64,000 nucleotides of DNA from Amblyomma americanum (lineage: Eukaryota; Arthropoda; Arachnida; Ixodida; Ixodidae): contig NC_135507.1 of NCBI RefSeq assembly GCF_052857255.1, positions 75,945,850 through 76,009,849 of the forward strand. Direction: 5' to 3'. The position numbers and the translations under genes were made by a program. Below the pieces are notes generated by a model. The model searched no databases and was not told where the DNA came from. It saw only the letters and a list, made by a program, of their open reading frames with translations. Positions 21,121 through 32,189 of the stretch are shown here, in pieces. Each line of letters begins with the position of its first letter. The stretch's first letter is position 1.

Positions 21121-21273
21121 GTGGCGCAGTCCAGTAAAGTACGCGGGGGAGAGCGTTCCTGGAGTCCTATTCATCGCCGCCTTTGTGAGCCGGATGTGCC
21201 ATGAATCCACATCTCTACTCTTGAACAGGCCTGGCTCCACGGCCAAGACGCTTATATTTCTGTCACACGGCAA
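21055..21273 (-). pseudogene. PLE-A protein tail
   Basis: FKSRDVDSWHIRLTKAAMNR..GTLSPAYFTGLRHVL resembles the segment after the GIY-YIG domain in PLE proteins. It ends inside the terminal repeat. It is separated from the GIY-YIG part by the nested insertions. Confidence 0.6.
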
Positions 21274-22178
21274 GTTTCAGTGGCCATCGAGTCGACGGCC
21301 TGCGAAATTTTCAATCGCCATCGAACTCGAAAGAGTTGTGTCGCTGCTACACGGCAAATCTTAATGGCCATTGAAATGGTTCTCGTGTCTTACGCCAAGC
21401 TTGTGTGGCGCCACAATCGCCACTTTGAATTTTGCAAAAATAACAAAAATAGTTAATAAATGTATACTAAATGCTTGAATACACGCATACGCGCATGTCG
21501 TTTAAAATCCTTTTAATTGCGCGCACGCGGCGGGCAGACGCAGACACTGCTGTAGCCACTCTAATACAAGACAAGCCAAAACCAAGGCAGTCCAACTGCG
21601 TCGGAGCGCTGCTTCGTCAGGCTTAAGATCTGGGTAATCGCCTTGATATCTGAAAAACTAGAGCTATTTGTCTCTTGAAACTTTACGTGAGGGTAAGAAT
21701 GGACAAATCGAAGGCGAATACAACAGCTTAGAACACGATATTTTTTGAGGGATTAGCGACGAATCTATTATCGCTGTGATGCGGGCGGGCAGGGCGCTGC
21801 CGTGTCAACGCTAAGGACGCAAGCAACGCAAAGACCGCAACGAAAAATTAATGCGCTTAATGCGCTTAAAACCAGTCTTATACAATTTTAAAATTATTGT
21901 ACTGACTGAATGCATTAAAGTTTAGGCGAATAATGTTTTCTCATGCTTTTGTACCGTGAATGTGTCGTGTACGAAAGTGCGCTTGGCGCAGCTCGAAGCA
22001 ACGCTAGCAACCTTGGGCTGCGCTCGAAGACCCTCGAAATCTCGATGGAGTTCCGTGCTGCTCCGTTGACTCGATAGACTATTGACTCGATGGCCATTGA
22101 AACTGCCCGTGTAGCAGCGCTCGATCGCTTTTGAGTCGATAGACTATCGGTTCGAGGGCCTTCGAAATACCCGTGCAG
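21262..22178. mobile_element. Non-autonomous TIR element inside PLE-A
   Basis: CACGGCAAGTTTCAGTGGCC at the left is inverted at the right in TTCGAAATACCCGTG, and a second inner pair is clearer: GCTGCTACACGGCAAATC..ATGGCCATTGAAATGG (21345-21380) against CGATGGCCATTGAAACTGCC and CGTGTAGCAGC (22085-22120). The ~900-bp body encodes nothing recognised. The superfamily is undetermined. Confidence 0.65.
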
Positions 22179-22179
22179 A

Positions 22180-22551
22180 GGAGGTTGCGCTTCGGAGGAT
22201 ACGGGTCCGGGTTGCCCTAATTCCAGCTGTGACACGCAAGTGGCCGCATTTCAAAGATTTATATCCCCGCCCCGGGTGTACAGTCTGCAAGAGCAGAGAC
22301 CGCGAGGCGGATATCCACCACCTGTTGTGGGACTGCCCGGCGCTCAACCCGACAAGAATTCGGCACCTGGCGGCAGTGGGACTCTCACAGGACAATCCGG
22401 ATTCTTGTATTGCCTGGACATAGGGTCCATATCAACGTTCACTTCTTGATTTCATCAAGTCAGTCCATCTTTTTTCGTTTATTTAATCATTTTTTCATCT
22501 CTCACTTCATAGTTTTTATGCCCTGAGGCAATAAACATCGCTTCAAAAAAA
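22180..22551 (+). pseudogene. LINE 3' end inside PLE-A
   Basis: CTVCKSRDREADIHHLLWDC in the frame ending at 22423 is the C-terminal knuckle of an I/R1-like LINE. The 3' UTR has ATGCCCTGAGGCAATAAA and a poly-A tail at 22544-22551 that abuts PLE-A sequence on the opposite strand. The same family end occurs at 2945-3290. Severe 5' truncation is typical of target-primed reverse transcription. Confidence 0.8.
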
Positions 22552-24786
22552 ATTGGCATTACCTCCTCGAAGGCTATTTGGGGGTCGGCGCGCTCGCAGT
22601 GTTAGGCCAGGGGATTGGATTCTGAATACTTTAGCGGGATGCCATTTTTGTGTTGCCTTATTCTTTGGTGGAGGTTTTTTGTTTTGCCGATGTATGAAGC
22701 CGGGAACTTGGAGCATGGGATTTTGTAGACGACACCTGATTGTTTTAGTCTGGGGATGCAGTCTTTCGGTCGTGGTAAGAAGCGGCTTATTGTCAAAACA
22801 GGTTTGTGAGCTACATAGATTCCATGTTTTCCGAGAATGCGTGCGAGTGACTCGCTGGTTCACCTCACATATGGAAGCACAACGCGCGCGCGTTTCGTTG
22901 TTTCATTGTTGGCTGATCCCCCTGTCCTCCGAGCTTGACGGCGACCCACGCGTTGAATAAAGCCACGTGTGTAGCCATTCTTCTGTAGGTCGGCGAGAAT
23001 GGTGGCTTCTTTTTCTCCGCTTGGAAGGAGCAGATTGACTTTGCTCTCCTCAGGAGAGAGGAGGCCACGGATGCCTTGTGGGTAGTAGGTAGGCTGGTTA
23101 GAATTAAAATTTAGCTAGCGGCCGGTATGAGTCGGCTTCCTATACACACAAAACTTTATATCTACCCCTTTTCTTCTTATGAAGACGTCCAGGAATGGCA
23201 ATGTGTTGTTCACTTCCCGTTCCATTGTGAACTGAATAGAAGGCTCGACTGAGTTGAGCTGTGCAAGGAAATTTTCGACCTGCGATGTTTTCAAAATGCA
23301 GAAGCAGGCGTCAATGTAACGAATGAAAACTTCTGGTTTTTCTTTAAACGACATAACTGCTTCCTCTCCGATGGTCCAATTGTCAGGCAGGCAGCAGTCA
23401 CCGAGATCGCGGCGCCCATGGCAGTGCCGCTGGTCTGCTTATCAAATTTTCCTATGAAAGAGAAAGCAGTGCTTAGGCAAAACTGCGAGAGCCGGCAGAG
23501 TTCTTCTGGGTTCAGGCTCGTCCTGGTGCCTAGGTCAGCGTCCACTTCTAGGGCTTGCTTCGCTGTGGAAATGCAAAGGGCACAGGAACGCTGGTAAAGA
23601 GCGAGGCCACGTCGAACGAAACAATGCACTCGTCCGCTTCCGTGGCTGGAGTTGCGCATGTGGTCAGGGGCGATAGGACTCGCTGGAGGTAGGCCGAGAG
23701 TGCTTTAAGCGGTGAGATGGTGAAGTCGACGATGGGGCGCAGCGGAAAGCCAGGTTTATGAATTTTTGGCAGTCCGTGAAAGGCCGGTGCTGAGCCATTC
23801 CAGCAGATCAAGCGTAAGTAGAGATTTTTTGATTCCGGGTGTTGCTTGAAGGTGGATGCTAAAAGTTTGTTCATTCTGACCTGAAGTTGCGAAGTTGGAT
23901 CCTTTCTGAATTTTTCGTAAGCTGCGCCGTCGAGGAGTGTTTTGACTTTTTCCTCGTAATCCTGTCGGTCGAGAACCACCATTGCACTTCCTTTGTCAGC
24001 CGGGAGGATGACGATGTTTTGGTCGCTGCGAAGGTCTCGGAGAGCTGACATTTCTCCTTAGGACAGGTTCTCCGGCTGTCGGCCGGGAATCTTGGACAGA
24101 GCCCTGATAGCTTTTAGCCCAACTTCTTCGCGTGCGGAAGATTCAACATGCTTGATACCGTCCTCCACAGCTGCCACTGGTTGTGCGAGGGCTGGCCTCG
24201 TTGACGTGGCGTTGAACCTGTGGTCTTTCTCTAAGCAAGACGTTTCGTTTGCAGACAGCGATCTCAATGATAGGTTGGTGACAAAGCTGGAGACGTCATC
24301 AGGCGGTCTACTTGCCTTGTCTCTCTCCTTTCGCAACTTGAAGAGCTTTGCTGCGTGTGATCACTTCTGTTCTTTTCTGCTGTGTTGGAGGAACAACTTC
24401 AGGCGAATGCCTTCCGTGAGTCGTTAACGTTGTCGGCGCAAGAACAGGTCCAGCTCCCTCCGCCTCAGGATGTCACAGCATTCATGTATCCTTGCGTGCA
24501 CCAGTCGTCGCTCAGCCTGGGATACAATCTTCCCGACTTCCGGAGTGTGGAATAGGCGCTTAAGTCGAAGGCTTTGTGGAGCTAGAAGCATATCTCGACA
24601 GGTCTTGGTGAAATCCAGGTGGGTCTTGCACGTGGCCACAGTGTGGGAGCAGGTGACAAAACGCTTGGCCAGCTGTGCTGTCTGCAGGAATTGAACGAAA
24701 ATATCTTCGACGCAAGTCCGTCTGGTTGGGTTCTTGAGATAGTTGAGAGAAAACTGACGCCAACCAATATTTTTAACTTTACCCAA
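22552..24786 (-). pseudogene. PLE-A RT / GIY-YIG polyprotein, broken
   Basis: In order: N-terminal region (24786-24424), LSLRSLSANETSCLEKDHRF region (24336-24058), RT fingers NIVILPADKGSAMVVLDRQD..FHGLPKIHKPGFPLRPIVD (24051-23548), a palm with RYIDACFC where relatives have RYVDDxF (23354-23115), PFLDVFIRRKG, then GVVYKIPCSKFPASYIGKTK (22796-22602), the GIY-YIG nuclease. Stops and frameshifts separate the blocks, and the second catalytic Asp of YxDD is Ala, so it is not an active enzyme. Confidence 0.9.
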
Positions 24787-24877
24787 AGTTTCGGTACCAA
24801 CTCGGTCCGTTCTTCATGGGTGACTAAAATGTTCCAGCAGCAGCGGGGTGCTGTCTTCGCTCTCCCTTTGTTAGCAC
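24741..24877 (-). repeat. PLE-A terminal repeat (upstream copy)
   Basis: It aligns with 20985-21120 from AGTTGAGAGAAAACTGACGC to TTAGCAC with about a dozen differences. The hammerhead-like core is decayed: ATGAAGA for CTGAAGA (24817-24811) and a mismatched helix II, with GAAAC kept at 24792-24788. Confidence 0.8.
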
Positions 24878-24886
24878 AAAGAGAAA

Positions 24887-25940
24887 AGCTTTTTTTGCAG
24901 CAGACTTACTGCGACACTGCGTTGATTGAATACCCTGTTTTCTCAAGACCATTTTTCTGGTTTTCATAGCTGTTCTTCACTTTGTGCGAACAGCTTCTGC
25001 TGAGTGCGGCTTGAAGAAGACCAGCAAGGATATCATGTTTGATGATCATAGAGTGGGTGCTTTCACGAGCCAAGAGGATTTTTTTTTGGTGCGTAGGTTA
25101 CTCTTACAGCAAGGAGTGGAGCCAGCCCCACAAACGTCGAACAAGAATTGGAACTTGAAGAAATTGAACTTTATGGCTCTGTGATAATTGCAATTTAAAC
25201 CTCAAGCCTTATTTTTCTTCCCCGGTGAAGAGGCGTACAAGTACGGACATGGCGGCATCAAATTTGCATCCAGGTGCTAATTTAAGCATGAGAAGGTGGT
25301 TATCTACGGGCCTCAGGACTTTGTGACCAAGAATCTCTACCAAACTGTTGGAAATCCGTTTATCTATGGCAGACAAGTATACCTCACAAAGCACGTGTGC
25401 GACAGAAGACCCAGTGCATATCCCCTCTTTCTGCACATAGAGAATTTCTTCTTAAAGGACCTAGCCGTGGAAGTCAAGTACAATTCAAGGAGGGTAATGA
25501 AGTTGTTTGTGATTAGACCGGTTGCACTCTGGAAGCTGATTCAGCTAGTGCGTTCAGTCTTCTGCCGGACAGTTTTTAGGAGTTTCCAATGTGGAACGTA
25601 TCGTAAAGGTCTTCCACGTCTTTACAAAAGGCCGACTTGGCGCAGTAGAGGCTTTGAAGAGCATTGGCTTCTTCAACTGATCTTTTAATCGAGGAAGAGT
25701 CTTCGAAGGAACGACGCCTCACCCGGTGCTGCAGAAACTTGCTAACTGCGGCCTGCCATATGTTACCTTTTTTCGGCACAATTGTCCTCAGTGGGCTTCT
25801 GGTTTGTGAGTTTTGCCTTAACGAGTACCTCAAAGAAGTTCTCCGACGAACCCTCTCCAGGAATAGATCTTGTACAGCAAACCCCCCTTTTTTGCTCTTC
25901 ATGGATACAATAAAGATACGTGACCCTTTCATATCTTACC
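24887..25940 (-). pseudogene. PLE-B, reverse transcriptase part
   Basis: The minus strand reads CHMLxxxVSKFLQH, LQSLYCAKSAFCKDVEDLYD (25640-25590), KEGICTGSSVAHVLCEVYLS (25433-25370) and VLRPVDNHLLMLKL, where relatives have RYVDDxLL, then STHSMIIKHDILAGLLQAAL and YENQ, which match the start of the PLE frame at 55638. The protein continues at 20984 after the PLE-A insertion. Catalytic block and frame are broken. Confidence 0.8.
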
Positions 25941-27190
25941 AAGCGGCGATTTGGCTGATTCAGCGCGCACGTGGGTATTCCGGGCACTGTCAATGACTAT
26001 GATTTCTCTCGGGTATTAATGCAGATGTGGTCTAAAAAATAAAGCTGGTTGGAAGTTTGCGCTCTGTCCGGTCGTTACGGTTCTTGTCTTCCTATTTTGA
26101 GGAAGTATATTTGTTTAATGCCCAATTGCAAAATAAACCAACTCGCCCGGCAGAAAGTTTTATTCAACAAAAGCCCCGCTACTCGTATAAAGTTTATTCT
26201 TTTTTTCTCTAAACATCCCTCGTTTTATGCCAAAGCGAGACCCATTACAGCACTCAGTGCAGTTCGCAGTCACTCCGCAAGGCAAAAAGGAAGCGCTGCG
26301 CACAAAAAAAAAAATCTTCGGCGTGCGTCTCCGGGATGCTTTGCAGCATTTAACACGCACTATACACAGAATGAACTAAAGAGATTTAACGTCAATGAGT
26401 CAGGACGCTAGAGCGCAAAGTCAGTGCCACTGGAGGGCTCCTTTATCGCGTCACCCGACTCGAAACAGCGCCGCGGCGCGGCAGCTCCTGCCAGCATGCA
26501 AAGCTCTGCCGAACCTTTGCGCGAGAGCTTCATGACCATGAAAGGTACTTAAGGACTCTTGTTTAAGTATGTCTGGTTTCTCTTTGTCATTTTTTGTGGT
26601 ATGGTTACTCTTCTTGCCAGAGGTATGTTACACAACTACGTAAAAGAAATCAGCCGGAATTTCACTTACCGGATAATTGACATGCATCCCGTACCTCTGA
26701 AAGGCTGCGACACGGCTGCTGAATATTTCCATGGGCATGTCTGCCAGAAAACCAAAGGCGGCCATTTTGACGCAGGCAGCGATGACTCGACAATCGGATC
26801 TCCTGCATAATGCAGAGAGTTAGGTTGAAGGACTTCCACAGAGCTCGGCAGCGGTTTTGGTGATTAGCACCAACTGTGAAATAGCATATCTAGCATAGCC
26901 ATTGACCCAATGCTCTGAGGAGTGCGTCCATGTTAAAACAGGAATGATTTAAAAAAGATCAGATGCCACGAAAAACGAGCAGGACGAAGAAAAAAAATTC
27001 AGAGGGCACTTAAGGCAGCCTGCGGATTGCGAAGACGAAACCATTGGTGTTTCATCGTAAGTGTTCGACCATGAATCAGGCTGCGCACTAAGAAAATACA
27101 TGAAGACACATCTTCTAACGCTGATCCACAAAAGGTCCGAAACAAACTCTTGGACACCCGGTTAGAATTTCCATTCGCGATCCCGTTACA
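25941..27190. other. Unassigned sequence
   Basis: Probably the ancestral PLE-B leader at the start, then unassigned. No other family or gene recognised. Confidence 0.35.
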
Positions 27191-27194
27191 TAAC

Positions 27195-27590
<396 letters not shown>

Positions 27591-27597
27591 AGAAAAG

Positions 27598-27886
27598 GCG
27601 AATGAAATGAGGGGCTCGCTTCACAAACATATGAAGCCAACATTCACGAAACCATGGTGCACAGGGGAGTGTTTGTATTTTTCTATTAATTTGTAGTGCC
27701 AATCAATTGGTTTAAAGAAAATCACTTATAAAGCAGCAGAAGAACAACCATGCCGCCGGCGAAATCCGAACCCACGACCTCCGAATAAAAACAGCAGAAC
27801 CAAACCAATCGACTGGCACTACAAAAAAAAAATATAAACATTCCCATGTGCACCTTGGTTTCGGCGCCTGTTGGCTTCCTTCATAT
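27598..27886. repeat. Imperfect hairpin 1 of a pair
   Basis: GTGCACAGGGGAGTGTTTGT..GTAGTGCCAATCAATTGGTTT (from about 27658) is mirrored by AACCAATCGACTGGCACTAC..AACATTCCCATGTGCACC (to 27855). The loop contains GGTCGTGGGTTCGGATTTC on the minus strand, a tRNA B-box-like motif, suggesting a SINE-related core. The outer part GAAATGAGGGGCTCGC recurs inverted at about 28145. Confidence 0.7.
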
Positions 27887-28165
27887 ATATGAAGGAAGCT
27901 AACAGTCACCGAAACCAAGGTGCACAGGGGAATAATTGTATTGTTTTCTTTACTTTTTTATTACTTCGATTAATCTGTCGCTTAAAGAATATTACTTACA
28001 AAGCAGTAGCTGCTTTATAAGTAATTTTCTTTAAGCGACAGAGTAATCGAAGTAATAAAAAAATTAAAGAAAACAGTAGAATTATTCCCCTGTGCATCTT
28101 GGTTTCGTTGACTGTTGGCTTTCTTCATGTGTTTGTCAAACGAGGCCCTCATTTCGTTTACCTTG
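27887..28165. repeat. Imperfect hairpin 2 of a pair
   Basis: GAAACCAAGGTGCACAGGGG..TTATTACTTCGATTA..CTGTCGCTTAAAG is mirrored by CTTTAAGCGACAGAGTAATCG..CCCCTGTGCATCTTGG with a short loop near 28010. Its left foot pairs with the right foot of hairpin 1 (GAAGGAAGCTAACAG against CTGTTGGCTTCCTTC), so the foot unit appears four times in alternating orientation. Confidence 0.75.
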
Positions 28166-28169
28166 TGTG

Positions 28170-28170
<1 letters not shown>

Positions 28171-28218
<48 letters not shown>
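28171..28218. repeat. (TA)n microsatellite 2
   Basis: About 24 TA units between hairpin 2 and the 73-bp-arm palindrome. Confidence 0.97.
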
Positions 28219-28223
<5 letters not shown>

Positions 28224-28373
28224 GTGAAAAGGTCACAACTGGTTCGATTATCTAGGTTTATTCACCAACGGTTTCGGACGGTGGACCGTCCTTCATCATC
28301 AGGACGGTCCACCGTCCGAAACCGTTGGTGAATAAACCTAGATAATCGAACCAGTTGTGACTTTTCACTGTGC
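28219..28373. repeat. Near-perfect palindrome with hammerhead-like motif
   Basis: The left arm 28219-28291 and right arm 28302-28373 are reverse complements apart from one extra base. The loop is TTCATCATCA. On the minus strand the centre reads CTGATGATGA, then the hairpin GGACGG-TCCA-CCGTCC, then GAAACCGTTGG, which resembles CUGANGA, helix II and GAAA of hammerheads, like the PLE-A repeat at 21029-21058. (TA)n borders it on the left and, after 40 bases, on the right. Confidence 0.85.
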
Positions 28374-28411
28374 AAGTTTTCACTGGCCCGTTGAGCAACC
28401 CTAACTGCTTC

Positions 28412-28514
<103 letters not shown>

Positions 28515-28754
28515 GTGTCATTGAACAATTTCTTTAAAAACCTAAGCTGGGAAACTACTGTTGACCTTATTTTCGATCGTTGGCTGTTATTAGCTCATTC
28601 CTTACTTTTGCTCCGTCATCGGCGTTGGCGTCCGTATACCAACATGTCCCCAAATTTGCTGCCGGCAAAGTGGAGAGAGAAACACTACCTTCCAACTCTA
28701 AGGTGATTAAGGTTGAAGGGTTGAAAGCGGGTAAAAAGAAGAGGAAATAGGGCG

Positions 28755-28845
28755 AGAGGCGACGTGTGGCCCAGAGCTTGGGCGACCACCTCGGCTGGTT
28801 CGAAACCCACCGCCGGTCAAGAAATGAGTAAAAGCGTTCCCCGGC
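28755..28845 (+). repeat. tRNA-like SINE head
   Basis: CGTGTGGCCCAGAGCTTGGG resembles an A box and CTGGTTCGAAACCC is a good B box 40 bases later. The arms do not form a full cloverleaf. The flanking 28520-28755 is unassigned. Confidence 0.45.
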
Positions 28846-28974
28846 GCGGCACCCGTCTTTGTTCTTGATTTTCAAACCACAGCTAACGCTCATACACAAC
28901 CGGCAGCCTTAAAATGGCCGTTTCGAAAACGACAAAACCCGAATACGACGAAACTGGGAATATGAATCCCGGCT

Positions 28975-29634
28975 ATGCAGATTGTTTCACCGAAGACTTT
29001 AGACAAGTTTTAAAAGTGGCGATTTTGAGTTAGAAGAGCACTTTTTTAAGGCGTAGCAATGTCAGCGGTGTAATACATCAGAATACAGATAAGGCATGCT
29101 AATTAGAAGGTCGCATAACTAATATTGAATAGTTAACTTTAAACTAGTACTTCTAGGCTCTTTAATTACTGTGAACCGCGGAGATCATTGTAAGTAATAT
29201 CCATGCAAGTTTTTAGGATTTAGAAAATGTTGTTACACTCTGCGCTACGGCCGAGCAAGTTACAGATATTTACTTGGACTGGAGAGGTTGCTTTGCCTGC
29301 AACTCTCTCGAAAGCGCATGTATTTTGGCGTGATGTAGCCAGAATTTCTTGGGCCACAGCACCGAGGATAACTGCGTTTTCGAAATTCTAAAAACAGATA
29401 TAGATATTACATAAGAAGGGCTACATGGACTCGCAGTAATTGAGCCTATCAGCACTAGTTAAAAATATAAATATTCAATATTAGTTAACCCTCCTTGGAA
29501 TTAACATGTCTTAGCTCTACTCTGGTGTACTACATGCCTGACAATTTCACGCGGAAAAAAATCGCTCTTCTAATTCAAAAAGCCTACTTTTAAAAAAAAT
29601 TGTGTCAAGTATTAGGTGAAACACCCTGTATATG
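28975..29634. mobile_element. 655-bp MITE family, copy 2
   Basis: The left end TTGTTTCACCGAAGACTTTA and the right end TATTAGGTGAAACACCCTG are inverted copies. Inner palindromic sequence continues (GTTAGAAGAGC against CGCTCTTCTAATTC). The middle contains TCTCGAAAGCGCATGTATTT, shared with the copy at 35391-36047. No coding capacity. Confidence 0.8.
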
Positions 29635-29679
29635 ATGTAAAACAATATTACTACGCTTTGCATCGCGTGAAAATGGTGG

Positions 29680-30038
29680 TTTTTTTATGGGGGGGGGGAG
29701 GAAATGGCGCAGTATCTGTCTCATATATCGTTGGACACCTGAACCGCGCCGTAAGGGAAGGGATAAAGGAGGGAGTGAAAGAAGAAAGGAAGAAGAGGTG
29801 CCGTAGTGGAGGGCTCCGGAATAATTTTTTTTTTTGTGCCATATTACTTGAGGAGAAGAAGAAGAAGAAGGGCTCCGGAATAATTTCGACCATCTGGGGA
29901 TCTTTAACGTGCTCTGACATCGCACAGCACACGGGCGCCTTAGCGTTTTTCCTCCATAACAACGCAGCCGCCGCGGTCGGGTTCGAACCCGAGAACTCCG
30001 GATCAGTAGTCGAGCGCCCTAACCACTGAGCCACCGCG
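29680..30038 (-). mobile_element. Ruka: Ruka SINE, full length, internally expanded
   Basis: The minus strand shows the tRNA head (30038-29965), CGTTAAAGATCCCCAGATGG core and the GAGACAGATACTGCGCC tail. The piece GGGCTCCGGAATAATTT occurs twice (about 29811 and 29869), separated by a T-run and (GAA)n, so the body carries a ~55-bp internal duplication. A perfect 15-bp duplication GCGTGAAAATGGTGG flanks it (29665-29679 and 30039-30053). Confidence 0.9.
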
Positions 30039-30059
30039 GCGTGAAAATGGTGGACGAAC

Positions 30060-30640
30060 TCGCTTTTTTTTTTCAGTCATCAGTTGTCGCCACACACTTT
30101 GTTCTCGAGCCAGCTCACAGAAAGAAAATGAACTGACCGCGTTAGGGAGAAAGCGCAGTCTGCAATAATTCGACGCTATTTTATGACAATGATCTGCGCG
30201 GAAGTGCAGTCTTTGTCAAAAGTATATACACCCGAAGGAGTCTGCTTCTGAGTCCTGAAGTGCGGCTCCTATTGCTTGCTCGGGGACCCTAATGTCCGGA
30301 AGTCGGGAAGAACTTAAGTCCTCAACCCTCCGAAACTTCGGACTGTCATATGGGCTAAAGGACCCCGCTATACGGCTTGGAAGCAGACCCCTTGGGCTGC
30401 ATATTTTTTACAATGACTGCACATTATCTCCCCATTTTCAACCATGCTTATCGTTTTGGCCCGTGTGCTTCCCATTTGTTAACGACTTACCTATTACAGG
30501 CCGCGAGGGACGTTCGTCGAAGCTTTGTAAAGAAAAGAAAATGCAACCAATCTTGAATTGCTGCAGCTTTCTGATTGCTCTCCGTGCTCGAATATTCGAT
30601 GGGATTCGTTCCCGAACACCGCTGAAATACTAAAGCAACG
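30060..30640 (+). pseudogene. Exon-like duplicated block, copy A (decayed)
   Basis: Segments around AATGATCTGCGCGGAAGTGC (30188) and GACTTACCTATTACAGGCC (30484) align with 34069 and 34150 in copy C and 30940 in copy B, with an intervening insertion. Translation needs a frame change. Function unknown. Confidence 0.4.
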
Positions 30641-30749
30641 TTCCTTCAGCAGCACTGTGCTCGGGTAGGTGTCGCTCCGGTCAAGTATGATTAAATGTAG
30701 CGATATATCTACTGACGGCTAATTTTTTTCTTGTGCTTACCGCAGCTTG

Positions 30750-31400
30750 AAAATGGTGTGAAGACCCGCAATTTTTGTTGGATCAGCTTTAATCGGCGCC
30801 CTATTTCGTGCTCCGAACCAGCTCGTCAAGTAAAACGAATTGATTATGCTAGCAAATACAACCTGAAGTAATTCAACTCTAGAATTGACACCGCGATCTG
30901 CCCAGAAATACATGATGTCCCCAATTTCAAGCCTGCTGATCGTACCGGCAAGTTTGTTTCCTCTCATTTGAAGACTTACTTATTACGGGCCGTTAGAGAA
31001 GCTCTGGACATGCTTGTGTATAAGTCCTGTAAAGATAAGCGGGGGCAACAAACCTTCTCAGTTCCTGACTCGAAGCACGTCGTATCGGGTGGTCACTTTC
31101 TGGCGGCTACGAAAGAACGAAACACGAGTGTGCTGTTTGACTGATGACAACAGGCAAGACCTCTATTCAGGTTCTGCATATGGTTGCCATGACAGAGGCC
31201 ATAAGTAATCACTAGCTGAAAGGCAATCGCAATGGAATTGAACGGGAGTGATACCAAACTAAGGATGTCTCGTAGCTCAAGGGAGCGAGCCATCGGTTCA
31301 GCGTAATCGAACTGTTGAAGTAGAAAGAGCGTTGTGTGGGTGCAAATCAGCAACACCTCTACCTGCACAGATAAGCTTGGAGGTTTCAAACTTCGTAGTG
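30750..31400 (+). pseudogene. Exon-like duplicated block, copy B
   Basis: Translates as ICPEIHDVPNFKPADRTGKF and HLKTYLLRAVREAL up to about 31030, parallel to copy C. Downstream similarity continues in GGTTCTGCATATGGTTGCC..GAGGCCATAAGTAATCACTAGCTGAAAGGC. Where copy C has a splice-donor-like AAAG|GTAAGAG, this copy has AAAG|ATAAGC. Confidence 0.4.
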
Positions 31401-32189
31401 GCGCCCGCATACTAAAATTAACGCTTATACGGTGTCTGGACTCTGTCACAATATATAGCGCTCCGCCAGTGCCACGTAAACACAAGCGAGGACGGGAGGA
31501 ATAGACCGTACGATGTTCTGCTCTATTCACGCATTAAACGAGAAATTCATAATGGAACATCGCCTTTCGCTTATAATATCTGAGTATACTGACGAGGTCG
31601 GTAACAACAATAACTGAAATGTGACCGTACACATGTTAGCGCTATGCCATTTATGCACAGAAATACGGTTACCTAGGAGACATTTGAGAAGGCTAAATAT
31701 TTAATTTACTTCCTCCCTTTCTCATCTTAATATCGGAATGAAGGGCACTATCATAGGTGACTCCAAATTAGGGAAAGTTTCACAATAACGACCAACACTA
31801 ATCAAAATCCGTAAGTAAGCTAAAATCACACCTGCGTAAGTCACTGTTCTAATATACGTGCTGGAAATAACGTACGCGATTACAGCGCGGCGTTTCTAGA
31901 TGGGCAGACTTGCACGGACCCACCTTAATGCTTTGCACTGGAGTGCACGAGTGCTGAGTGAAAGTATCGAAAATTTTCAAATTTGTACAGCTGCAAATTG
32001 CAGATAAGGGCGCTCGACTGCTTCGGCCTTTCGAAAGCAGTGAAGCCTTTGGGCTCCGCAACCTGCACGACCCTCACCCTACCTTCGTTTTCTGCCTGTG
32101 TTGCGCACGCTCACCTTCCATCTCTTGACCGGTCCTTCGACCGTCTCAGTTGCGGATATGTAGTGCGTCAGTCTATACCGTCCGCTATG
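31400..32189. other. Unassigned sequence
   Basis: No recognisable content. Confidence 0.35.

Larger units (their letters stand above)
20985..24886 (-). mobile_element. PLE-A: Penelope-like element nested in PLE-B
   Basis: Two direct repeats of ~136 bp (20985-21120 and 24741-24877) bound a minus-strand RT plus GIY-YIG coding region. AGCTTTTT lies immediately outside both ends (20977-20984 and 24887-24894), a target-site duplication. The flanks join into one PLE-B protein, proving insertion into PLE-B. A LINE end (22180-22551) and a TIR element (21262-22178) interrupt PLE-A between its GIY-YIG domain and its C-terminal tail. Confidence 0.85.
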
